Of a DNA stretch of 17,500 nucleotides, positions 9,950 to 17,500 are shown piece by piece. This stretch comes from Actinidia chinensis (Eukaryota > Streptophyta > Magnoliopsida > Ericales > Actinidiaceae). Positions within the stretch are counted from its first letter, which is position 1. Each line of letters begins with the position of its first letter. The notes below the pieces were generated by a model. That model did no database searches. It was not told where the DNA came from and saw only the letters and a program-made list of their open reading frames with translations. Location of the stretch: positions 137,501 through 155,000 of the forward strand of contig VIGQ01000003.1 of the NCBI GenBank assembly GCA_009663005.1. Reading direction: 5' to 3'. The position numbers and the translations under genes are program-made.

Positions 9950-10940
9950 TGTCACCCCAAATTTGGGAACACGATCGGCCGTGAATCACGAAGTGACTCA
10001 CGTAGCCTAACACTAAACATCCACTAAAATATTATAAAAGAGAATAATCCAAACTAACTATCTTGAACTCTAATAAAGCACAAACAGTACATAATCAACC
10101 AACCCTTAAAATAAAGATAGATAATCCGATTAAAGAATCTAAAAAGACACAACTATGTGAAACTAAAGCACCTAGAGGTTCAGGAGTGAATCCCCAATAA
10201 GGTCACAAAGTCCTCATCTACTCCCCACGGACTTACCTAAAAATGGTAAAACAGCGTCAGCTGAAAGGATACCAAGGGTAACAGGTTCAAGATGGCAACG
10301 TGTGAGAAAATAATCCGAGTATCCAAGGAATAAAACTGAACAATCTCAAATACTCTTCTCAGCAAAAAATATATAACTCATCTAGGTATTGCGAGAGATA
10401 ACCAAAAAGTAATAAAATACTAATGAAACTCTGCATAACAGTAACGTGGGAACATAACCATAATAATACCAAATACCACATATTGTTTAAGGCAAAGCCC
10501 GTTGGAACCAACATCATACTTTAGAGTCCCTCAGGGTGGCAGTTGAGTCTTTTTCCTAAGTCGACCGGGAGTAGAGTCACCATGGCTTTACTCGGGTCTT
10601 TCCTTAAACCGTTAAGCACTAGAGTCACCACAATATTACCTAGGTCTTTACACTAATAGCCAGAGTCAACACAACCTCTCATGGTCTTTTTTCTAGACTT
10701 TGCATATAAAACGGTCCAAATACAATCACAATGTGATGAAGCATTTGCACCAGAAATATTTTTCGTCCGCTACACAGTCCCAAAATAGGCATCTAATAGG
10801 TACATAATCAAAGTATATCGTATGTCAGTAAAGAAAAGTAATTGTGGCTAGGTGTAAGCATCAAAACAAGATGACTATGAATAAATATTCAACATCAATA
10901 GAGTCGAAAAGAATGGCCAAAAAAGAATTTAGGAAAGCAT
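9950..10940. mobile_element. LTR-like remnant in intron 3, probably Ty3/gypsy
   Basis: It begins TGTCACCCCAAATTTGGGAA and continues with ATCACGAAGTGACTCACG, wording I associate with LTRs of plant Ty3/gypsy (Tekay/Del-like) elements. It also holds the TCACAAAGTCCTC and AAACAGCGTCAGCTGA blocks typical of such LTRs. No gag, pol or primer-binding site is visible, so a solo LTR or fragment is likely. The 3' end is not defined; I stop it before the MITE at 10959. The family call is from memory and unverified. Confidence 0.45.
10522..10705. repeat. Four tandem units of 41-50 bp (TAGAGTC...GGTCTTT)
   Basis: Units begin at 10522, 10572, 10620 and 10661 with TAGAGTCCC, TAGAGTCACC, TAGAGTCACC and CAGAGTCAAC. 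Each runs into a TCTTT-containing 3' half: GAGTCTTTTTCC, GGGTCTTTCC, AGGTCTTTAC, TGGTCTTTTTTC. The array is internal to the LTR-like block and is probably part of that element. Confidence 0.75.
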
Positions 10941-10958
10941 GCTAAACCATTCGCCTTA

Positions 10959-11361
10959 GGGCATGTTTGGCTGGTGGAGGATAATTTTTTCCCCCCGGCG
11001 TTTGGCGGGCGGATAACTTTACATCCGGATAACTTTTCCCCCGCAGGTGGAAGAGGCGGATAATTTTTGGGTGGCCTAGGACCCGAACTAAAAACGTATC
11101 GGGGGGGGTGGGGGTAAGAAAAAATATATAAAGAGAAACAAATGTATAATTTCTTTTTATATAGAGAGAGAAAAATAAAGAGATATTTTTAATACAAGAT
11201 ATTGTAAATGTTGGTGATATAGATAGATTTTTTACTTTGATATACAAACTAGGTATCCACTATCGAAAAAGTAGCCAAACAAAGGTAGAAAGTATTCCCC
11301 CTCCAAAAGTTATCCCCCTCTAAAAATTATCCCCCTTCCATAATCCCCAACCAACGAGCCT
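10959..11361. mobile_element. MITE, PIF/Harbinger (Tourist)-like
   Basis: The left end GGGCATGTTTGGCTGGTGGA matches, in inverted form, the right end CCCAACCAACGAGCCT at about 11346-11361. Subterminal GGATAATTTTT/GGATAACTTTT words recur on the left and AAAAGTTATCC/AAAAATTATCC on the right. Flanks are TTA on both sides (10956-10958 and 11362-11364), as expected for this superfamily. The 101-codon minus-strand ORF (10942-11247) crosses the element's end and is not a gene. A G8-T-G5 run lies near 11100-11113. Confidence 0.75.
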
Positions 11362-11486
11362 TTAGTCTACAAAAATAAGATCACTGAAGCAATGTGTAAT
11401 CACTTCAATAATCTAATCACAAAAATATAGTGGACATAGGTATCTCACTCCACTATTGATTATATTATTTTATTATTATTAGACCT

Positions 11487-11870
11487 ATGGACATTACCAA
11501 GCCAATCCTAGGCCAAGACCACCACACCCTGTTTGGCATCGGATTGGTTCCCGGGTTTGGGAGTCCCAGATTTGTTCTCCATCTTCTTGTCTTCTCCAGG
11601 GTTGGCACAACTTTTTCTCTCCCTGATTTATTCTTCCCACTGTTTCCAAATCCATCCATAGCTGGATATACGACAGACAGGGGGTGTACCCCGTCCGTGG
11701 TCACGCGACGCTCCGCGTGGTGGTAAAGCTGTTGTGCCCTCGTGCTGGGGGAAGAAGAACCAGGGGAGGATTCGATTTTGGTGGTGAAAGACCCTCGCAA
11801 ACGTCTCTCTCTCTCCAGGCTTAACAATAAAATGGGGAAGATGACCAGAGGAGGATTCGATTTTATTTGG
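11487..11870. other. GC-richer block in intron 3, origin unknown
   Basis: This block is clearly richer in G+C than its surroundings and has open frames on both strands: 120 codons on the minus strand at 11465-11827 and 79 codons on the plus strand at 11487-11726. I recognise neither protein. The start CACACCCTGTTTGGCATCGG looks like a transposon end, but I find no matching inverted end. A 21-bp direct repeat ACCAGGGGAGGATTCGATTTT (11759-11779) recurs with one change at 11844-11864. A captured gene fragment or decayed MITE is possible. Confidence 0.4.
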
Positions 11871-12060
11871 CTAAATTACACTAACCTCCCCTGTGGGATG
11901 AATTAATACATAAGGAAACCTTAACGTTTAAAAAATTATAAATTATCTCCCCTAAAGTTTGAAACTGAAATAGATACCCTCAATTTAACCAAAAAAATAA
12001 ATATTTATAATTAATTTAATATTTAAATTAATTTTTTACTTGATGTTAGTGTATTTATTC
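11870..12060. repeat. Repeat of the TAAATTACACTAACCTCCCC type
   Basis: Phrases such as CTAAATTACACTAACCTCCCC and ATAAATTATCTCCCCTAAAG give repeated TAAATTAYNCYYCC plus GTTT units. This style is shared with 9340-9430, 14099-14200 and 16785-17040 in this window. No ends could be defined. Confidence 0.4.
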
Positions 12061-12088
12061 TATATTCCGGTTTCGCAGAAATCGGGTA

Positions 12089-12132
12089 CCCCAATTTTGT
12101 GAACAAAAAATTTGTGTTGAGGTGAATTGGGG
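12089..12132. repeat. Nested inverted repeat
   Basis: The outer arms are CCCCAATT (12089-12096) and AATTGGGG (12125-12132). An inner pair ACAAA (12103-12107) and TTTGT (12111-12115) sits near the centre, so the segment could fold as a two-part hairpin. It is within intron 3. No function is claimed. Confidence 0.6.
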
Positions 12133-12169
12133 GTCTCTGTCAGCATAGAGCCAATTTTTACTTTTTTTG

Positions 12170-12790
12170 TGCAGGTAATCAATGTTTAAATGAAATAAAA
12201 TAATTTAATGAAATTAAATTGGATTGGACTCAAATTGAAATTAACAACACGTAATTATTTAAATTAAAACTATAGAATCAAAGGAAACATTTTCTAAACT
12301 ACAAGGACCTTTTGGGTATGGGTTTGCATATGGTTGTGTTTTTGGAATTTTTATTTAAATACTTTTTATATTTATTCTTTTTTTATCTGTTTTACCTTTT
12401 GGGTTGGCAATTTTTTTTAATATTCATAATAATTAATATTAAAAATTTCAAAAACCCATTACCCACCAAAATAATATGAAAGTAATATATTTTTACCTAA
12501 TATATTACTAAATAATGAATTTGGATAATTTAAACAAAAAAAAATTGAAGTATATATTTGTAATATAGATTTAATATTAAAGTGAATTTTTTTTTTAATT
12601 AAATCTACATATTAATTAATAATATTTTATCTAATTAAACAAAAATTAATTTAATATTAACAACTAATTACTGAAGTGGAGGTAATTTGTCTTTTTACAT
12701 CTTATCCCATAATACCAAACTTCTATTTTAATCTCTTTCTTCAAAAACACCTCCAAACACACTAAACTCTAAATCCACCTTCTTAAAAAG
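12170..12790. other. Very AT-rich part of intron 3, nothing recognised
   Basis: This is runs of A and T with many TTAATATTAA-like words and no coding potential, defined repeat end or RNA signature. A C10-rich tract follows at about 12798-12807. Confidence 0.6.
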
Positions 12791-12920
12791 TGGGCCCGCC
12801 CCCCCCCGTATTTAAATGCCTCCACTAATTTTAAAAGCCACCTCAAAGCCGAACTATTTCAAATCCAAACAAAATCATCTCCCGTGCCAAAACGGGCTGC
12901 CAGAGTTTTATTACTACCAC

Positions 12921-12921
<1 letters not shown>

Positions 12922-12953
<32 letters not shown>

Positions 12954-12985
12954 GATTATTATTATTATACTACGACTACGACTAA
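12922..12985. repeat. ATT microsatellite followed by TACGAC units
   Basis: ATT is repeated from 12922 to about 12969, interrupted once by GATT near 12954. It is followed by CTACGACTACGACTA (12970-12985). The Tyr-rich ORF at 12816-13001 is only this repeat read in one frame. Confidence 0.9.
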
Positions 12986-13928
<943 letters not shown>

Positions 13929-14065
13929 GTGGGATCCAAGTGAAATGGAACATCTCCAGCCTATATGAAGATATGTTTTCTTGCTCTCTTCAACTCCATT
14001 AATGAAAGGGTTATGACACCCTAAAGGAGCAAGGTGTCCACATCATTCCGTATCTTCAGAAAATG
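13929..14065 (+). CDS. Terpene synthase exon 5 (frame-broken)
   Basis: It starts G TGG GAT (the R of RWD split across the junction) and reads WDPSEMEHL, then YMKICFLALFNSINERV, then YDTLKEQGVHIIPYLQKM. Two breaks fit one lost base each: CCC to CC near 13957 and TTT to TT near 14012. The length of 137 bp plus two equals the usual 139. The donor is AAAATG|GTACTA. This helical segment lies between the DDxxD and NSE/DTE helices. Confidence 0.9.
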
Positions 14066-14098
14066 GTACTAATTAGCCCCTTTTAGAGATATTTGGGT

Positions 14099-14817
14099 TA
14101 AATTTTACAAACACTTTCTAACATTTGATGGAAATACATGGACACTCCTAACATTTGAAAAATATTATAGATACTCTTAGAACACTTGACGTCGTTTACC
14201 ATAAACAGTGGTGAAGCCAGAATATTTTGGTTGAGATGTAACGGTAAATTCAAGAATTAGATCTACGGATTCAAAACCAAAACCTTGATAACCTAATTTT
14301 AATTAATGATATGTATATTACTTAATTGAAATTGTTGTTTTGAATTGATTCCCAATATTTTTAAACCAATCCAAACATAAAGTATATAAATTTTCTCTTC
14401 AAAACTCAATTAAAATTGATTCCTCTACGAAGATATAAAGGTGACATTAAAGTTGAAAGCCATAGGATTCTTATCGGGCTAAAAATGACACATAAACGTT
14501 CAGAGATATGTGAGGATTTTATCGGGCTAAAAAAGACAACAAAACGTTTAAGACATGTGTATTATTTTCTAACGGGACAAAGTGAATTAATTACCATGAG
14601 CTAATTAATGATATTTTTTTGAAAGTCGAGTAGGGATAGGTAACCCTACTGGGAACATGTTAGATCCACACCTACTTAAATTGCCTTTAACATTTGGATA
14701 ATCTTCACTGATGAGACTTGTAAATGTCCGTAGTTTGCCCATAATATTTTTCAGATGTAAGAGTGTCTATGTATGTATTTTTGTCAATTGTTAGGGTGTT
14801 TGTGTCCATAATTTTTA
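14099..14817. mobile_element. Non-autonomous element with about 80-bp terminal inverted repeats
   Basis: The left arm 14099-14174 and the reverse complement of 14737-14817 share, in order, AAACAC, CTAACA, TTGA, AAATACAT, GACACTC, ACAT and TGAAAAATATTAT, with about three quarters identity by eye. The left arm itself is made of about 32-bp units of the ACACTCCTAACATTTGA type. No target duplication was found and no transposase is encoded. The 719-bp length and long arms suggest a MULE-type non-autonomous element, though this is inference. Confidence 0.65.
14465..14605. repeat. 48-50 bp tandem repeat inside the intron 5 element
   Basis: ATCGGGCTAAAAATGACA (14473) recurs as ATCGGGCTAAAAAAGACA (14521) and, degraded, as AACGGGACAAAGTGA (14571). 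Between them, CATAAACGTTCAGAGATATG matches AAAACGTTTAAGACATG. Period is 48-50 bp with about 2.5 copies. The 62-codon ORF at 14416-14604 is the repeat translated, not a gene. Confidence 0.8.
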
Positions 14818-14915
14818 TGCATAATTAATTATAGCTTAAATTAAACTAATACAACTGTAAATTATTTATTTGGCATATCCTATTCAACTAATCTAAACCA
14901 TTCTAAATGTTGTAG

Positions 14916-15166
14916 TGGGCAGATTTTGTAAATCTTACTTGTTAGAGGCAAAGTGTGTACAACAGCAGACATACAACCAAGTTTTTGAAGAATACATGAA
15001 CATGCATGGATTTCAATTTCAGCTACTGTAATATTAGCCCACGCTTATGTTCTATGTACAAATCCCATATCTTGCGAGGGCTTGAATGCGTAGAGAAATA
15101 TCCAAATTTAATTCGATGTTCGGGCCACTATTTTACGACTTTGCAGATGATTTGGGAACATCAACG
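14916..15166 (+). CDS. Terpene synthase exon 6 with start of the NSE/DTE motif (frame-broken)
   Basis: Reading through shifts gives W-ADF-CKSYLLEAK, FEEYMN, AWISISATVILAHAYVLC, TNPISCEGL, ECVEKYPNLIRCS and ADDLGTST. The DD of the second metal site is at 15146-15151, and the motif is completed by DE at the start of exon 7. Borders are GTTGTAG|TGG and ACG|GTAGGT. The length of 251 bp compares with about 249 usual. I count three one-base losses (in T, A and G runs near 14926, 14999 and 15083) and about five one-base gains (near 14956, 14974, 14985, 15124 and 15142), which together give the observed +2. Confidence 0.9.
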
Positions 15167-15243
15167 GTAGGTCCATGTAATTTTTTATCTTTTGGTTTCA
15201 CAACCCCAACATCTTATTTTTTTCTTCTTCATTGATTCATCAG
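15167..15243 (+). other. TPS intron 6
   Basis: GTAGGT to GATTCATCAG, 77 bp, T-rich, a typical short last intron. Confidence 0.85.
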
Positions 15244-15556
15244 GATGAGATGGAAAGAGGTGACTTCCTACATCAATCAATGTAATATGCAACGAAACTG
15301 GTGGCGTCAGAAGAAGATGCTCGCAAGCACATGAAATATTTGATTGGTGAGGCGTGGAAGAAGTGAACAAGGCCAGAGTCGAAGATGGTCCACTCTTTTC
15401 TAGGGCTTTTATTGGAGTCGCGGAGAATCTTGCTAGAATGGCTCAATGCATGTACCAATATGGAGATTGTCAGTGGTGGCATCGAAGGTCCCTCAGACTA
15501 AGAGACCGAGTCATTCACTACTAATCAATCCCATTCCCCTTGAGGAGAAAGCTTAG
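15244..15556 (+). CDS. Terpene synthase exon 7, C-terminal (frame-broken)
   Basis: It starts DEMERGD, completing the second Mg2+ site, and continues with ASEEDARKHMKYLIGEAWKK, then NKARVEDGPLFSRAFIGVAE, NLARMAQCMYQYGD, then DRVIH, and ends LINPIPLEEKA followed by TAG at 15554-15556. Apparent changes include lost bases near 15274 and 15280, gains near 15290 and 15303, a lost A at AAGAAGTGAAC (near 15364) and further indels between 15470 and 15515, where the alignment is least certain. The C-terminal residues and stop match the usual family ending, so the 3' end is complete. Confidence 0.9.
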
Positions 15557-16467
15557 TACATATTAGTTAATTTGGATGCACCATACATATAAGTTGTGCA
15601 TTTCTATAGTAAAAATTAAGAATTATAAAGGCTACTTATGAGATAGGGTGCTAATTAGTGATTGTAGTTAGTTACTAAAGTTCATGTGTGGTGTTATTTA
15701 TGAATTATTATGAGTAGCTACGACAATGTATGGTGTTCCGATAGGAATTGTTGTGGCTAGTTACAATTATTGTGGGCTTAGTTACGAAAGTGTATAGTGT
15801 TATTAGCATTATTGTTGTTGGCTCGAAAGTCTGTGATTTAGTTATGAATAACGTGGATTTACGACAGTTTATGGATTTACCTAATTAGCCACAAAGTGTA
15901 TAATGTTTGTTAAGGATTGTTATGACTATTACTCAAAAAACTATAGTCATTATTTGTCTGATCCTAGAAATTTATCAATTTGCATCGTAGGCTTCTTTGG
16001 ACCATGTTTGTTCAATGAGAGGAATAATGAATCAACCTAATCTTCCTAGGAAATGTTATTCATGATATCAAGTGACTCTGGGTTGAGTCTCGTCGCGATT
16101 CTCATACTTTCTGTTTCCTACAATTCTAAGTGTTAAGACTCTGGAGGGGTTAGAGTCAAGCAATGGCTCACTGCATCTGGTAAAAGTCCCCATTGGCCTG
16201 GTTGTATGGTAGTCACTTCCTTATTTTCGAAATAAAATCTACATTATTAAGAAAATCCTTACAAAAATAGATCCGATCATAGATTCCCCCACTCCAGTAA
16301 TGACTGTCCATCGTGTATCCGTCTTGCTTTACTAGGGTAAAAAAAACCAAAAAAACAAATACAAGAAGGAAAAAAAAAAAGCTATTCTAGGTCAAGAGAG
16401 AGAAGGGCGGGGCTTCACAAGATGACGTGGCATGAACGGGTGAGTGTTTTGGCTGGATTGTGATTAT
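15557..16467. other. 3' flank of the TPS gene, degenerate repeats, no further gene
   Basis: No convincing polyadenylation signal lies within 300 bp of the stop; an AATAAA occurs at 16231-16236. Between 15669 and 15930, loose units starting TAGTTAC/TAGCTAC and continuing ..AAAGTGTATAGTGTTATT recur near 15669, 15715, 15779, 15839 and 15885, spaced 46-64 bp, too diverged to call firmly. 16000-16260 holds unclassified sequence without coding potential. Confidence 0.45.
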
Positions 16468-16687
16468 GCTCTGTTTTGATACCAAGTTTTTTTTTATTTT
16501 TTTTTATTTTTTTACTTAAAATAAGTAAAAAAGTCAATCAGAGTTGGCTTATTTTCTTTTTTATTGTTGTTTTTTTACTTAGTTTTAGCTAAAGTGAAGC
16601 CACAAAAACAAAAAAGTCAAAAAATCTTGACATTTTTAATAACAAGCTTAAAAACAAGTTTGACTTTTAATATTATCAAACGAAGCC
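16468..16687. mobile_element. Candidate small MITE (hAT-like ends), uncertain
   Basis: The left end GCTCTGTTTTGATACCAAG resembles the reverse complement of the right end, GGCTTCGTTTGATAATATT. The interior is T-rich with ACTTAAAATAAGT and TTACTTAGTTTTAGCTAAAG inverted words. No convincing target duplication was seen. Length would be about 220 bp. Confidence 0.4.
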
Positions 16688-16784
16688 ATATGTCTATTTT
16701 ATAAAATTACTCCATTATTTAAAGAACCAAAAAAACAGGTATCAAGAGAGGAGGGAAATATAAAAAGAAACAAAAACACAAACA

Positions 16785-17040
16785 ACATGAAGATGAAAAA
16801 AATGTAGGATAAATACCCTTACCCTCTCCTGAGTTTTTATGACAATGACTAGGAGCTCTCCTACTTTTTTGAAATGTCACTACCCCCTTGTAAAAAAAAA
16901 ACAAAAACAAAAACAATGAAAATTGAAAAAAAAGTAGGATAAATTACCCTTACCTCTCCTGAGGTTTATGACAATGACAGGGAGCTCTCCTACTTTGTTG
17001 AAAAGGGAACTAGCCCCTTGTAAAAAAAAAACAACAAAAA
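16785..17040. repeat. Tandem duplication, two units of about 129 bp
   Basis: Anchors GTAGGATAAAT (16804 and 16934), ATGACAATGAC, GGAGCTCTCCTAC (16852 and 16981) and CCCCTTGTAAAAAAAAAAC recur in order at a spacing of 129-130 bp. The two copies differ mainly by one-base run-length changes plus a few substitutions. The 65-codon minus-strand ORF (16719-16916) lies partly in it and is not a gene. Confidence 0.88.
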
Positions 17041-17500
17041 CCTCATGCATTAACACCCCAAATACCTTATCTCAAATTATACCAAAAAAATTCAAGATTT
17101 TTTTTTTTAGGGGGAAAAAAAAAAAACCACCCCCAAATGGTGCCTAAGTAGAAGCCTAATTAATTAAATCAAACAAAAAAAAATTCCTGAAAAATAGTTT
17201 GTATTTATCATATTAACGTGACCTATTTAGGAAAAAAAAATAAGATTTTGAAGCCCCGCCGTTGGAGGGCTAAGGCTCTCCAAATGGCAAGAAAAAAACG
17301 CAATCCCGAGCACGGTGGAGGAGGTGGTGGTCATCTGGTAGTGGATGGCATTTTTTACTGATTCTAGCACCCCGTTGAAGGATGAATGTTAATTACAAAA
17401 ACTTAAAAATATAGTGACAATTGCTCCCTCACAAATTTACCAAATTATTTTAAAAATTGAGTAGTTCTGATAAGGGAAAAAAATGGTTATTTGAGAATGT
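17041..17500. other. AT-rich right end of window, no gene supported
   Basis: Long A and T runs (about 17098-17127 and 17230-17240) and a short GC-richer patch at 17250-17350. That patch reads CCACCACCTCCTCCACC on the minus strand. It could be the edge of something outside the window, but there is no recognisable frame. Confidence 0.45.

Larger units (their letters stand above)
14066..14915 (+). other. TPS intron 5, expanded by an inverted-repeat element
   Basis: GTACTA to AAATGTTGTAG, 850 bp. Nearly all of it is the element at 14099-14817. The remaining flanks total about 130 bp, close to a normal TPS intron, which suggests the original intron was small before insertion. Confidence 0.75.

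Noticed and set aside
11520..11680. MITE bounded by CACCCTGTTTGGCATCGG and the CACTGTTTCCAAATCC block near 11638
   Set aside because: The second block is a loose direct match, not inverted, so it cannot be the other terminal repeat.
15669..15930. Regular tandem repeat downstream of the TPS stop
   Set aside because: Unit spacing ranges from 43 to 64 bp and similarity is weak, so I mention it only as degenerate repetition in the flank.
16231..16236. AATAAA as the TPS polyadenylation signal
   Set aside because: It lies about 675 bp past the stop codon, beyond a usual plant 3' UTR, and is expected by chance in such AT-rich DNA.

Overview
This window looks like nuclear DNA of a flowering plant, most likely a eudicot. 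It is AT-rich, has large intergenic gaps and microsatellites, carries many small non-autonomous transposons and LTR-like debris, and holds one intron-containing gene with plant GT..AG junctions. I see no prokaryotic signals, rRNA, tRNA or CRISPR. I found no convincing new biological system.

The only recognisable gene is a terpene synthase (TPS) on the + strand, about 8780 to 15556. Six exons match exons 2-7 of the standard seven-exon angiosperm mono/sesquiterpene synthase. They carry the RxR, DDxxD and NSE/DTE metal-binding motifs in the expected order. Exon 1, with the N-terminus and RRx8W motif, was not found. The reading frame breaks many times, but nearly every break I could place is a one-base change in the length of a short homopolymer. 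The locus is therefore either a recently dead gene or a sound gene in an assembly with residual long-read indel errors. TPS-b is my best subfamily guess.

Layout. 1-1661: first copy of a direct repeat of at least 1.66 kb. 1662-3782: AT-rich, no gene. 3783-3988: Mutator-type MITE. 4054-4420: simple repeats and a perfect palindrome. 4500-5615: LTR-like debris, then about five tandem units of 115-130 bp, each centred on a palindrome ACCGAACTTNAGTTCGGT. 5616-6640: AT-rich spacer. 6648-8370: second copy of the long repeat, ending about 410 bp before the first TPS exon. 8780-15556: TPS gene. Its intron 3 is swollen to 3.7 kb by an LTR-like segment, a Tourist-like MITE and other repeats. Its intron 5 holds a 0.72 kb inverted-repeat element. 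15557-17500: degenerate repeats, a possible MITE, a 129-bp tandem duplication and AT-rich sequence.

One gene is present, so there is no operon or pathway to reconstruct. The wider picture is a terpene synthase locus that has gathered transposons in its introns and flanks.
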